DNA of 46,340 bases from Betaproteobacteria bacterium RIFCSPLOWO2_02_64_14. Its GTDB lineage: Bacteria; Pseudomonadota; Gammaproteobacteria; Burkholderiales; SG8-41. The stretch covers positions 1 through 46,340 of the forward strand of contig MEQT01000096.1 of the NCBI GenBank assembly GCA_001770325.1, in the 5' to 3' direction. Shown one piece after another: positions 37,630 through 46,340 of this stretch (position 1 is the stretch's first letter; the number at the start of each line of letters is the position of its first letter). A program made the translations under genes and the position numbers. Below the pieces are notes generated by a model that did not search any database, had not been told where the DNA came from, and worked only from the letters and a program-made list of their open reading frames with translations.

Positions 37630-38997
37630 TCATGTGGCCCTGCGCCGCCGCCACCAGATGACCGTACCGGTCACGATGAACACGAGTGGCAGCACCAGCA
37701 GAAATGCTATGGCGATCAGGTACAGCGTGATCTGGTCGATAGCGAGATTCGCGTCCGTGGCCGCCCGCGGCTGCACGGTGACCAGGGTGTCCGCGCCGGC
37801 GAGCCAGTTCACCATGTTGAGCCCCAGGTCCAGATTGCCGCCGTTGCCGAGGTAGGTGTTCGACAGGAAGTGCCCGGTGCCCACCACCACCACCCGCTGC
37901 GAGCGATCACCCACGCTGCGTTCGAAGGCTTGCGCGATCGTGACCGGCCCGGGGATATCGCGTGCCTTGTCGAAACTTACCTCCGGCTCGAGCTTGTCGA
38001 GTTCGATCCAGCCGCGCTGCGCAACCTCGACGAGCGGCGCGACGCGCCATTCCTCGCGCTCCTGGATGGCGATTTGGCGCGCGTGCGGAAACACCGTGTT
38101 CACGCTGAATCCCTGGGTGACCGGATGCCGGCCGTAATTGGCGGCGGTTCCGACTGCGAATACCGGCGGGCCGCTGCGCGGCTTCAACACAAAGTCCACC
38201 ACGGTGCCCGGCGTGAGTACCAGGCCCAGCATTTCCGCGACGGGCTCCAGGCCGCGCAGGGGTTCCTGGTCGATCAACCACAGCAGGTTGCCACCAGCGT
38301 CGAGATGGCGTCTGATCTTGCCGACCTCCGCTTCCAGCAGATCGGCCTGCGGTGTCGCGATGACCAGAACCGCGGCATCGCGGGGCACGTCCTGGGCGAC
38401 CGCGAGATTGAGGCTCGCCACGCGAAATCCCTTTTTCTGCAGCAAACGCCCGAAGTCACCGAGGTCATGGTTGGCGATGCCGTTCAACTTTCTTTCACCG
38501 TGGCCGTCGAGCCACATCACCCGGCTGTCCGCGCCCCGCGCGAGCCGCATCAGCAGGTTGGCAAAGTTCTGCTCGTTGAATTCTTCGAGCGCCAGATGCT
38601 CGGAGCGTTGCCGGTACTCGACTATCATCTCGTTCGGCGTGCGCAGGCCGGCGGCTGCCGCCTTTCTCGGCTCTTCGCGGGGATCGACCAGGGTGAGCGT
38701 CGCGTCGCGCTTGGCGCGAAGGTACGGGTGCAACCGTTCTGCGACGATTTTCTGGGGGTTGTTGCCCCCTGCGTCGCGAGTCACGGCGTAGGCCGTGACG
38801 GCGAGCGGCCCGTCGAGCCGATTGATCACCTCCAGTGTTGCCGGGGAGAGCGTATTGCGTCCGCTGCGGGTTATGTCCCATTCCCACCGGTAGTCGCCGG
38901 CGAGATACGCTATCAACGTGACGAGCGCCACAAGAAGCACGGCGAACAACCCGTGTTGTGCGCGCAACCCCATGCGGGAGCGGCGTGTAATTTCCAT
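37630..38997 (-). CDS. GldG-like ABC-type transport system auxiliary protein
   Basis: LSPATLEVINRLDGPLAVTAYAV...LVDPREEPRKAAAAGLRTPNEMIVEY...VSDR-type C-terminal membrane helix. Confidence 0.85.
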   Translation of the reverse strand: MEITRRSRMGLRAQHGLFAVLLVALVTLIAYLAGDYRWEWDITRSGRNTLSPATLEVINRLDGPLAVTAYAVTRDAGGNNPQKIVAERLHPYLRAKRDATLTLVDPREEPRKAAAAGLRTPNEMIVEYRQRSEHLALEEFNEQNFANLLMRLARGADSRVMWLDGHGERKLNGIANHDLGDFGRLLQKKGFRVASLNLAVAQDVPRDAAVLVIATPQADLLEAEVGKIRRHLDAGGNLLWLIDQEPLRGLEPVAEMLGLVLTPGTVVDFVLKPRSGPPVFAVGTAANYGRHPVTQGFSVNTVFPHARQIAIQEREEWRVAPLVEVAQRGWIELDKLEPEVSFDKARDIPGPVTIAQAFERSVGDRSQRVVVVGTGHFLSNTYLGNGGNLDLGLNMVNWLAGADTLVTVQPRAATDANLAIDQITLYLIAIAFLLVLPLVFIVTGTVIWWRRRRAT

Positions 38998-39767
38998 CAG
39001 CCCTTCAGGCGCCGCCCGTCAAGTTCCCGGATCGTGAGCGCCAGGAGCGTGGCAGCAAGCAGCAGCAGACAGATCACGGCGTAGGTATCGATGACGCCTT
39101 TGGCGAGCGGCTCGAAATTCTTGAGCGGCGAGAACACCTGGATCAATGCAGCCGGCACCGGCCAGTTGCGGGCGCGCAGACTGTCACCCGCCGTTTCTCC
39201 CATGAGCAGCATCGCGAGCAGCACCCCGAACGCCCCGATTGCAGCCACCAGCGGGTGCGCGGTAAGCGAGGAGACGTAAAGGCTCGCGGCGGCAAAGGCG
39301 GCCGCAAGCAAGCTCAGGCCCAACGCTACACTGGCGAGCAAACCATAGTCGAGGGCAGTGCCTCCCCCAAGCGCGAGCGGCATGGCCGTGACCAGCCCGA
39401 TGATGAGCATGAGGAACGCGAACAGGCCCACGAACTTGCCAAGCACAATCTCGGTGACCGATACCGGCGCCGACATCAGGAACACCATGGTCTGGTTGCG
39501 CCGCTCCTCCGCGATCAGCCGCATGCCAAGAAGCGGCACTGCAAACAGCAGGATCGCCGCGGCCGTGGCGAAGGTGGGCGCGACCACCAGTTCGGTTACG
39601 CCGGGTGGACTCGCCATTCGAATCAACCGCGGCTGAATCTGCAGGAAATCATCAAGGCGCCGCAGAAAGCTGTAGGCGAGCAGCACCTGCATGAAGGTGA
39701 GCACCACCCACGCCAGCGGCGAAGCGAACAGCGCCTTCAACTCTTTTCCCGCGATGGTGAAAATCAT
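38997..39767 (-). CDS. ABC transporter permease (GldF/ABC-2 type)
   Basis: MIFTIAGKELKALFASPLAWVVLTFMQVLLAYSFL...LLGMRLIAEERRNQTMVFLMSAPVSVTEIVLGKF. Confidence 0.9.
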   Translation of the reverse strand: MIFTIAGKELKALFASPLAWVVLTFMQVLLAYSFLRRLDDFLQIQPRLIRMASPPGVTELVVAPTFATAAAILLFAVPLLGMRLIAEERRNQTMVFLMSAPVSVTEIVLGKFVGLFAFLMLIIGLVTAMPLALGGGTALDYGLLASVALGLSLLAAAFAAASLYVSSLTAHPLVAAIGAFGVLLAMLLMGETAGDSLRARNWPVPAALIQVFSPLKNFEPLAKGVIDTYAVICLLLLAATLLALTIRELDGRRLKG

Positions 39768-39775
39768 TCAATCCC

Positions 39776-40726
39776 TCAATCGACTTCCTCGTGCCGGGTC
39801 AGTTGGACAAACACATCTTCCAGGCTGGTGTGCACGGGTGAAATCTGGAACAGGCCCCAGTCGTTCTTCGCGGCTTGCGCCGCCAGCCGTTCGGTCGCGT
39901 CGTCATGCGGGTGAAAGTCCACCCGGAACAGCACGGGAGACACGGCGTGGACTTGCGCGATGCCGGGTATGGCAGCAAGCGTGTCCAGGGACGGGGCCCG
40001 CTGCAGACCCAGCAGAACGGCGCTGCCGCCGCGAGATCGCTTCAACGCGGCGATGGTGTCGCCGTAGACCAAGCTGCCGTGGTGCAGTATCTGCACGCGA
40101 TCGCACACCGCCTCGACCTCCGGCAGGATATGCGTGGAAAGAATCACGCTGTGCTTTCCCCCAAGCTCGCGGATCAGGCTGCGGATTTCGCGTATCTGGT
40201 GCGGATCCAGTCCCACGGTCGGCTCATCGAGGATTACCACATCCGGGCTGTGCACGATCGCCTGTGCGATGCCGACGCGCTGCTGAAATCCCCGCGACAG
40301 CGTGCCGAGCAGTTTTGCGCCGGAGTTCGCCAGGCCGCAGCGCCGTTTGGACGTCTCGACCGCCTCACGGCACCGGGCCCGCGGCACCCGGTGGAGTTTC
40401 GCAGCGAGCAGCAGGTATTCATCGACGGTAAATTCCCGGTAGAGCGGCGGATGCTCCGGGAGATAGCCGATCCTCGCCTTGGCGGCAACCGGGGCTTCGA
40501 GCAGGTCGATGCCACAGATGTTGATCGCGCCCCCGGTCGGCGCCAGGTTGCCGGTCAGCATCTGCATGGTCGTGGTTTTTCCGGCCCCGTTCGGGCCAAG
40601 GAAACCCAATACTTCCCCGCGTTTCAACTCGAGATCGATGCCCTTGACGGCGGTATGGGCGCCAAACTTGCGCGTCAAGCCGCGCGCCTCGATCGTGGCG
40701 GCGCCTGGCTCAGCTGACATCGGCAA
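39776..40726 (-). CDS. ABC transporter ATP-binding protein (GldA-like)
   Basis: GFLGPNGAGKTTTMQMLTG...TLSRGFQQRVGIAQAIVHSPDVVILDEPTVGLDPHQIREIRSLI. Confidence 0.94.
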   Translation of the reverse strand: MPMSAEPGAATIEARGLTRKFGAHTAVKGIDLELKRGEVLGFLGPNGAGKTTTMQMLTGNLAPTGGAINICGIDLLEAPVAAKARIGYLPEHPPLYREFTVDEYLLLAAKLHRVPRARCREAVETSKRRCGLANSGAKLLGTLSRGFQQRVGIAQAIVHSPDVVILDEPTVGLDPHQIREIRSLIRELGGKHSVILSTHILPEVEAVCDRVQILHHGSLVYGDTIAALKRSRGGSAVLLGLQRAPSLDTLAAIPGIAQVHAVSPVLFRVDFHPHDDATERLAAQAAKNDWGLFQISPVHTSLEDVFVQLTRHEEVD

Positions 40727-40874
40727 CTAACATGGGGAATGATCCAATCCGGCGCGGTGGCGTGCGGTGTGCGAAAATATACCCAATATGTGGGCGTTAA
40801 TGAAGCGGCGCGCAGGATTTATTCTCTGGAACAGCGCAGATTCGGTGGCGCGCCGCCCTGCTTGCGTGCAGACG

Positions 40875-42650
40875 ATGATACATACCATAGCTGTCCTCGT
40901 GCTCGCCGGCTTCATGCTGGGTGCGTGCGTGCAGCAGCCTCCCGCCCGGTCGATGGGTGACAGCATACTCGCGCAGAGCGAAGCCGCGCCGCAACGCGGT
41001 GAGGCGCCTCCGCCCGCGCGAAGTTCGGAGCGGTTGCCGGCGAGCGAACTCACCGAGCAGGTCATGTTCAAGATGATGCTGGCGGAGATCGCGTTGCAGC
41101 GCGGCCAGCCCCAGGTCGCAGTGCCGGCATATCTCGAACTCGCGCGCGAAACACGCGATCCGCGCATTGCGCAGCGTGCGACCGAAGTCGCATGGAATGC
41201 AAGGGTGATCCCTGCGGCGCTCGAGGCTGCGGGGATCTGGTTGCAGTCGGACCCCGGGTCGCAGCGGGCCCGGCAGGTGATCGCCGCGTTGCTGGTGAAT
41301 CAGGCAAAGTTGAGCGAAGCTTTACCGCATCTTCAGGGGTGGCTCGCGGCAGACCAGGCGAACGTGGGTCCCACTTTCCTGCAGATTGCCTCTCTCGTTT
41401 CCCGGCACAAGGACAAAAAGGCGGCATGGGAACTCATGCAGGCCCTGGCCGAGCCTTACCCGGAGGTGCCGGAGGCGCGCCTTGCGGTCGCGCAGGCGGC
41501 GTGGAACGCGGAGCAGGCGGACGCTGCGCTCGCCGAGGCGCGTGCAGCGTTGGAGCTGCGCCCTGACTGGGAAGTCGCGGCGTTGTTCCAGGCCCAGGCG
41601 TTGCAGCGGCGCTCGAACAGCGAGGCGCTCGCCTTCCTTGCGGAGTACCTCGAGCGTTATCCCAAGGCGAAGGACGTGCAGCTCAACTATGCGCGGCTTC
41701 TGGTCGCCGAGAAGAATTACGCGGAGGCGCGCAAGCAGTTCGAGGCGCTGGTCAATGAGTATCCGCAGAATGCCGATGTCGCAATGGCGGTGGCTCTCCT
41801 CGCGCTGCAGGCGACTGACTACGATGCCGCCGAGCTGCAGTTCAAACGCGCGCTGGATGCGAATTACAAGGATCCCGACGCCGTGCGCCTGTATCTGGGG
41901 CAGGTGAACGAGGAACGCAAGCGCTTCGAGGAGGCGCTGAAATGGTACGGCTCGGTCACCCATGGTGAGCAATACATCGCCGCGAAGGCCCGTTATGCCG
42001 GGGTGCTCGCCAAGCAGGGCCGGCTGGCGGATGCGCGAACGTATCTGCAGCAGGTCGGGCCGCAGAATGACCAGCAACGCGTGCAGCTGATACTCGCCGA
42101 GGGAAACCTGCTGCGCGAAGCGTCGGCGTACCAGGAAGCGTTTGACCTGCTCGGCCAGTCGCTCGAGGCAAGGCCCGAGCATCCCGACCTGCTATACGAC
42201 TACGCGATGATCGCCGAGAAGGTCAAGCGCATCGATGTGCTGGAGGACAACCTGCGCAAGCTGATCAAGCTGCGTCCGAATCACGCGCATGCCTACAACG
42301 CCCTGGGCTACACGCTCGCCGACCGCAACGAGCGCCTGGATGAAGCGCGCGACCTGATCGAAACCGGCTTGAAGCTCGCCCCGGAAGATCCCTTTATCAT
42401 GGACAGCATGGGCTGGGTGCTCTACCGCCTCGGACAGAACGAGGCGGCACTGGACTACCTGCGGCGCGCCCACGCGCAGCGCCCCGACGCGGAGATCGCC
42501 GCGCATCTGGGCGAAGTACTGTGGGCGGCGGGCCGGCGCGACGAGGCGCGCAAGGTCTGGAACGAGGCGCTGAAACAGCATCCGGCGAGCGAATTGTTGC
42601 AGGAAACGATCAGGCGTTTTCTCAAGGACCGCCAGCCCGTAGCCCGATGA
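40875..42650 (+). CDS. TPR-repeat outer-membrane-type lipoprotein
   Basis: ATG at 40875 gives MIHTIAVLVLAGFMLGAC lipobox, then multiple TPR motifs (HAYNALGYTLADRNERLDEARDLIETGLKLAPEDPFIMDSMGWVLYRLGQNEAALDYLRRA). Confidence 0.9.
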   Translation: MIHTIAVLVLAGFMLGACVQQPPARSMGDSILAQSEAAPQRGEAPPPARSSERLPASELTEQVMFKMMLAEIALQRGQPQVAVPAYLELARETRDPRIAQRATEVAWNARVIPAALEAAGIWLQSDPGSQRARQVIAALLVNQAKLSEALPHLQGWLAADQANVGPTFLQIASLVSRHKDKKAAWELMQALAEPYPEVPEARLAVAQAAWNAEQADAALAEARAALELRPDWEVAALFQAQALQRRSNSEALAFLAEYLERYPKAKDVQLNYARLLVAEKNYAEARKQFEALVNEYPQNADVAMAVALLALQATDYDAAELQFKRALDANYKDPDAVRLYLGQVNEERKRFEEALKWYGSVTHGEQYIAAKARYAGVLAKQGRLADARTYLQQVGPQNDQQRVQLILAEGNLLREASAYQEAFDLLGQSLEARPEHPDLLYDYAMIAEKVKRIDVLEDNLRKLIKLRPNHAHAYNALGYTLADRNERLDEARDLIETGLKLAPEDPFIMDSMGWVLYRLGQNEAALDYLRRAHAQRPDAEIAAHLGEVLWAAGRRDEARKVWNEALKQHPASELLQETIRRFLKDRQPVAR

Positions 42651-43225
42651 TCGGGATCAGAGCAGTTGCGCTTGCGTGCGTCCTTCTGGCGGCAGCATGC
42701 ACTACGGTGCCATTCGAGTCCGGCGTTCCCGTTGCGCCGTCCACGCCGTTCGATTTCAGCGGGCGGGTGCTCGTGAGTTTCGACGGGCGCGCGTTTTCGT
42801 CCGCCTTGCGCTGGCAGCACGTATCGGGACGGGACGAGATCTGGCTGTTGAGTCCTGTCGGGCAGGCGCTGGCCCACATTGTCGACAGCGGCGATGGTGC
42901 GGTTCTCACTGCGGCGGATCAGCGGCAATATCGCGCGGCGAGCGTCGAGAGCCTCACCCGCCGGGCCCTGGGCTGGGAGTTGCCGGTGGCGAATCTCAAA
43001 TACTGGGTGCGCGGCGATATCGCACCCGGCAGCGCGCCGGGGGCCGTGGTGCGTGGTGATGACCAGCGTATTGCCCGGCTGGAACAGGGTGGTTGGCGCG
43101 TCGCGCTGACCTATTACGCCGCGCAGGAGTACGACGGGCTCCCGCGGAGGCTTGAGCTCGCGGGCGCTTCGCACGAGATCCGGCTCGTGATCGACACCTG
43201 GCGGAGCGTCGCGTCTCCACCATGA
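42647..43225 (+). CDS. lolB: Outer membrane lipoprotein LolB
   Basis: MIGIRAVALACVLLAAAC lipobox, FDFSGRVLVSFDGRAFSSALRWQHVSGRDEIWLLSPVGQALAHI; next to ispE. Confidence 0.9.
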   Translation: MIGIRAVALACVLLAAACTTVPFESGVPVAPSTPFDFSGRVLVSFDGRAFSSALRWQHVSGRDEIWLLSPVGQALAHIVDSGDGAVLTAADQRQYRAASVESLTRRALGWELPVANLKYWVRGDIAPGSAPGAVVRGDDQRIARLEQGGWRVALTYYAAQEYDGLPRRLELAGASHEIRLVIDTWRSVASPP

Positions 43226-44067
43226 ACGCCGAGGCTCGAAGTTTCCCTGCGCCGGGGAAGCTCAACCTCATGTTGCGCGTGGTGGGGCGGCGTGCGGACG
43301 GTTATCACCTGCTGCAGACGGTGTTCCGGTTCATCGACTGCGGCGATACGCTCACGTTTCGCGTGCGCCGCGACGGGGCGATCAACAGGGTCAATACCGT
43401 TGAAGGCGTACCCGTGGAGCAGGATCTGGCGCTGCGCGCGGCACGTCTGCTGCGGGATCGCGCCGGCGCGAAGGCCGGCGTCGATATCACGCTGGACAAG
43501 TGCCTGCCGCTGGGCGGAGGGCTGGGAGGGGGCAGTTCCGATGCCGCGACCACCTTACTGGCGCTGAACTGCCTGTGGGAACTTGATCTGGCGCGCGCGC
43601 GCCTGCTGGAATTGGCGCTTGAACTCGGCGCCGATGTGCCGGTTTTCGTCTTCGGCGAAAACGCCTGGGCTGAAGGGGTGGGGGAGGAGCTGCGGTCCGT
43701 CATCCTGCCGCCGGCGTGGTACGTGGTGCTTGCCCCGCCGGTGACCGTCTCCACGCAGCGCATTTTCGCCCATCCGGGATTGAAACGAGACACAAAAATG
43801 GTTAGAATACAAAGCTTTTCAGCGGCCGGGCCGAACGAAAACGACCTCCAGGCGGTGGTCTGCCAAGAGCATCCCGAGATCGGGCGGCATCTCGCCTGGC
43901 TCAACCAGTTCGGTCGAGCGATGTTGACGGGGTCGGGGGCGTGTGTATTTGCCGCGTTCGACAGCGCCGGCGAGGCGCAGGAGGTGCTGGCGAAGTTGCC
44001 CGGCTCCATGACGGGATTCGTAGCGCGCGGGCTGGAACGGCATCCCATGCGCGATCTCGCACGCTGA
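43222..44067 (+). CDS. ispE: 4-diphosphocytidyl-2-C-methyl-D-erythritol kinase
   Basis: FPAPGKLNLMLRVVGRRADGYHLLQTVF...LPLGGGLGGGSSDAATTLLALN. Confidence 0.97.
   Translation: MNAEARSFPAPGKLNLMLRVVGRRADGYHLLQTVFRFIDCGDTLTFRVRRDGAINRVNTVEGVPVEQDLALRAARLLRDRAGAKAGVDITLDKCLPLGGGLGGGSSDAATTLLALNCLWELDLARARLLELALELGADVPVFVFGENAWAEGVGEELRSVILPPAWYVVLAPPVTVSTQRIFAHPGLKRDTKMVRIQSFSAAGPNENDLQAVVCQEHPEIGRHLAWLNQFGRAMLTGSGACVFAAFDSAGEAQEVLAKLPGSMTGFVARGLERHPMRDLAR
43780..43808 (+). promoter_or_regulatory. Candidate sigma70 promoter inside ispE
   Basis: TTGAAA (43780-43785), 17 nt, TAGAAT (43803-43808), in an AT-rich patch of a GC-rich CDS. Confidence 0.55.
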
Positions 44068-44131
44068 ATGCGGCAGGATTTAGACGGAACGAGCGACCCG
44101 CGGGGTGGGTCGTCGGCGTGTTGACGACCAT

Positions 44132-44208
44132 TGGGGAGTCGCCAAGCTGGTTAAGGCACCGGATTTTGATTCCGGCATGCGTAGGTTCGAATCCTACCTC
44201 CCCAGCCA
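44132..44208 (+). tRNA. tRNA-Gln (anticodon TTG), CCA encoded
   Basis: TGGGGAGTCGCCAAGCTGGTTAAGGCACCGGATTTTGATTCCGGCATGCGTAGGTTCGAATCCTACCTCCCCAGCCA; complete cloverleaf, anticodon 44166-44168. Confidence 0.97.
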
Positions 44209-44265
44209 GATTTTGCATGGGCGGCTCGAGCGGGCGGCCTGCTTAGCTTCTCCGGGGGTGCGAGG

Positions 44266-45216
44266 GTGGCCTTAGACAGATTGATGGTGTTCACCGGTAA
44301 CGCCATTCCCGCGCTTGCCCGGGACGTGGTGAGCCACCTCAACATCCATCTCGGGCGCGCGAAGATCGGGCGCTTCAGCGACGGCGAAGTGATGGTCGAG
44401 ATACTGGAAAACGTGCGCGGCAAGGACGTTTTCGTGTTGCAGTCGCTGTGTGCGCCGACGAACGACAACCTGATGGAGTTGCTGGTCATCGTGGATGCGC
44501 TGAAGCGCGCATCCGCCGCCCGTGTCACGGCCGCGATCCCGTACATGGGTTACGCGCGGCAGGATCGGCGCCCCAGTTCGGCGCGGGTGCCCATCACCGC
44601 CAAGGTGGTGGCGAACATGATGTCGAGCGTGGGCGTCGACCGGGTGCTCACGATGGACCTGCACTCGGAGCAGATCCAGGGTTTTTTCGACATCCCGGTG
44701 GACAACATCTATTCCGGGCCGATCATGCTGGGCGATGTATGGAAACACGACTACAAGAATCTGGTCGTGGTGTCGCCGGACGTCGGCGGCGTGGTGCGGG
44801 CGCGGGCGCTCGCGAAACGGCTGGAGGCGGAACTCGCGATCATCGACAAACGGCGGCCGCGGCCCAACGTCGCGACCGTGATGCACATTATCGGGGACGT
44901 CGAGGATCGCACCTGCGTCATCGTCGACGACATGGTCGACACTGCCAACACGCTGTGCGAAGCCGCGGCGGCGCTGAAGGAGCATGGGGCCGAGAAGGTG
45001 CTGGCGTATTGCACGCACGCGGTGCTGTCCGGCAAGGCGATCGAGCGTATCGGCAACTCGGCGCTCGATGAGGTGGTGGTGACGGATTCGATACCGCTGC
45101 AGGACCAAGCCAGGGCCTGCAAGCGCATCCGGGTGCTCACGGTCGCGAGTCTGCTCGCGGAAACCATGCGCCGCATCAGCGCGGAAGACTCGGTAAGTTC
45201 GCTGTTTGTAGAGTAA
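44266..45216 (+). CDS. prs: Ribose-phosphate pyrophosphokinase
   Basis: [69 protein letters not shown]...[18 protein letters not shown]. Confidence 0.97.
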   Translation: MALDRLMVFTGNAIPALARDVVSHLNIHLGRAKIGRFSDGEVMVEILENVRGKDVFVLQSLCAPTNDNLMELLVIVDALKRASAARVTAAIPYMGYARQDRRPSSARVPITAKVVANMMSSVGVDRVLTMDLHSEQIQGFFDIPVDNIYSGPIMLGDVWKHDYKNLVVVSPDVGGVVRARALAKRLEAELAIIDKRRPRPNVATVMHIIGDVEDRTCVIVDDMVDTANTLCEAAAALKEHGAEKVLAYCTHAVLSGKAIERIGNSALDEVVVTDSIPLQDQARACKRIRVLTVASLLAETMRRISAEDSVSSLFVE

Positions 45217-45315
45217 AAAAACAGCGTTCTGCGTCGGATTTGCGGGGATGGACGAGCGGCATCGGGTGCCAGAATGCTCCGTAACGATTATTCAGAGCTG
45301 AACGCTGTTTTTTTT
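45215..45315 (+). promoter_or_regulatory. prs-rplY intergenic leader bounded by a 14-bp inverted repeat
   Basis: AAAAAAACAGCGTT (45215-45228) and AACGCTGTTTTTTT (from 45301) are perfect reverse complements about 72 nt apart, just upstream of the rplY RBS. Confidence 0.65.
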
Positions 45316-45325
45316 GGAGACTGAA

Positions 45326-46057
45326 ATGAACATCGAAATCATGGCATTCCCGCGCGCGCAACAGGGAACGGGTGCGAGCCGCCGCCTGCGCCAGACGGGA
45401 CGCGTCCCGGGGGTCGTGTACGGGGCGGACAAGGCGGCGCAGGCGGTGGAACTCGACCACCAGGCGCTGCTGCGGCACCTCAAGATGGAGGCGTTTCATG
45501 CCTCGATACTCGACATGACCGTGGACGGCGGCAAGGAGCAGGTGCTGCTGCGGGACTTCCAGATGCACCCCTGGAAACCACAGGTGCTTCACGTCGATTT
45601 TCAGCGGGTGGACAAGAACCGGAAGATCCACATGCGGGTGCCGCTGCACTTCGTGAACGCCGACATCTGCCCGGGTGTCAAGGTCGGCGGCGGGGTGGTG
45701 CAGCACGTGATGAACGACATCGAGATCCAGTGCCTGCCCGACGACCTGCCGGAATTCATCGAGGTCGACGTCAAGGAGCTGCAACTCGGCCATTCGATCC
45801 ACGTGACGGAACTCGCGCTGCCCAAGGGCGTCGAAGCGACGCCGAAACTCAAGCACGACAATCCCTCGGTGGTGACGGTGCAGGTGCCGAAGGAGATCGT
45901 GATCGAAGAGGAAGTGGCCGCGCCGGTGACCGAGATCACGGGCCAAGCCCCTGCGGAAGCCGAGGCGGCTGCGGAGGCGGCTCCGGGCGAGAAGAAGGAG
46001 CCCGAGAAGAAGGAGCCCGAGAAGAAGGAGCCCGAGAAGAAGGAAGCGGCCAAGTAG
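45326..46057 (+). CDS. rplY: 50S ribosomal protein L25/general stress protein Ctc (TL5 type)
   Basis: GASRRLRQTGRVPGVVYGADKAAQAVELDH...LLRDFQMHPWKPQVLHVDFQRVDKNRKIHMRVPLHFVNADICPGVKVGG. Confidence 0.96.
   Translation: MNIEIMAFPRAQQGTGASRRLRQTGRVPGVVYGADKAAQAVELDHQALLRHLKMEAFHASILDMTVDGGKEQVLLRDFQMHPWKPQVLHVDFQRVDKNRKIHMRVPLHFVNADICPGVKVGGGVVQHVMNDIEIQCLPDDLPEFIEVDVKELQLGHSIHVTELALPKGVEATPKLKHDNPSVVTVQVPKEIVIEEEVAAPVTEITGQAPAEAEAAAEAAPGEKKEPEKKEPEKKEPEKKEAAK
45989..46048 (+). repeat. Four tandem 15-bp units encoding EKKEP at the L25 C-terminus
   Basis: gagaagaaggagccc x3 then gagaagaaggaagcg. Confidence 0.95.
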
Positions 46058-46087
46058 GAGCAGGCCGACTCCGGCTCCCGGTGGGTG

Positions 46088-46126
46088 CGGCCCGCCGTGT
46101 TCGGCCTCACGAACGTGGCGGGCCTT
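46088..46126 (+). terminator. Hairpin terminator after rplY
   Basis: ggcccgccgtgttcg-gcctca-cgaacgtggcgggcctttc. Confidence 0.75.
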
Positions 46127-46178
46127 TCATATTTCGCGGCGTGACTGCCGCACCAATTGCGCATGATGTGAGGACACG

Positions 46179-46340
46179 ATGATGCAACTCCAGGAAAGAT
46201 TCAGAACGCCCCGGCTCCTCTTGACGCGGATCGTGCCGGAGGACCTGGGCGACATGCTCGCCATGCACCGCGAAGCGCAGGTGGCGCGAGCGCTCGGGGG
46301 CGAGCAGGCCGACGGCGAGATCGCGGCGCTCGTCGAGAAG
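46179..46340 (+). CDS. GNAT-family N-acetyltransferase, N-terminal fragment cut by the right window edge
   Basis: MMQLQERFRTPRLLLTRIVPEDLGDMLAMHREAQVARALGGEQADGEIAALVEK; RTPRLLLT...D is a typical GNAT start. Open to the window end. Confidence 0.75.
   Translation, partial: MMQLQERFRTPRLLLTRIVPEDLGDMLAMHREAQVARALGGEQADGEIAALVEK

Noticed and set aside
37870-39084. 404-aa plus-strand ORF across the GldG-like gene
   Set aside because: Shadow ORF; the opposite strand has membrane-protein and Gld-family features and operon overlap.
39765-39785. Short repeat at the ABC permease/ATPase junction (cattcaatccctcaatcg) considered as another heptad locus
   Set aside because: Only two copies with an 8-bp period; could be chance around overlapping stop/start signals.
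36699-40726. Gld-type ABC operon considered as a novel export or defence system
   Set aside because: GldA/GldF/GldG plus DUF4340 is a widespread arrangement in non-gliding bacteria; nothing unusual seen here.

Overview
This 46.3 kb window looks like a GC-rich betaproteobacterial chromosome, judged from gene content and order (inference, no database search). It is mostly housekeeping. In order: envC (truncated at the left edge) and gpmI on the minus strand; an ArsR regulator, rhodanese, grxC, secB, SH3-domain protein and gpsA; trmL and comF; a biotin operon bioB-F-H-C-D; a first cytochrome c oxidase cluster (CoxB with two haem-c motifs, CoxA, two CoxIII-family proteins in tandem, a CoxIV with a His-rich repeat, and a cytochrome c) with convergent PCu(A)C and SCO genes; a short decayed region containing a HiPIP pseudogene; a second, standard beta-type cox operon (coxB, coxA, small assembly protein, ctaG, DUF2970, coxC, SURF1, SCO-like, ctaB, SCO) with no ctaA; rpoH with a CIRCE element; ftsX-E-Y; two M16 peptidases; rsmD, coaD and ferredoxin; mutM; a Gld-like ABC system; a TPR lipoprotein, lolB, ispE, tRNA-Gln(TTG), prs, rplY; and the start of a GNAT gene at the right edge. 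No CRISPR array, transposase, prophage or defence island was seen. The signals most worth following are: (1) a dispersed set of degenerate 7-bp tandem repeats (core about NTCANCN, in the sense orientation) placed at or near the starts of gpsA, bioF, bioD, ftsE and mutM, plus one array after the ferredoxin gene. Two of these are translated into the N-termini of BioF and BioD; (2) the unusual first oxidase cluster; (3) the HiPIP and cytochrome c remnants between the two oxidase operons; (4) an ArsR regulator with a Cys pair 66 residues apart next to rhodanese and glutaredoxin genes, suggesting persulfide sensing; (5) a CIRCE site directly upstream of rpoH.
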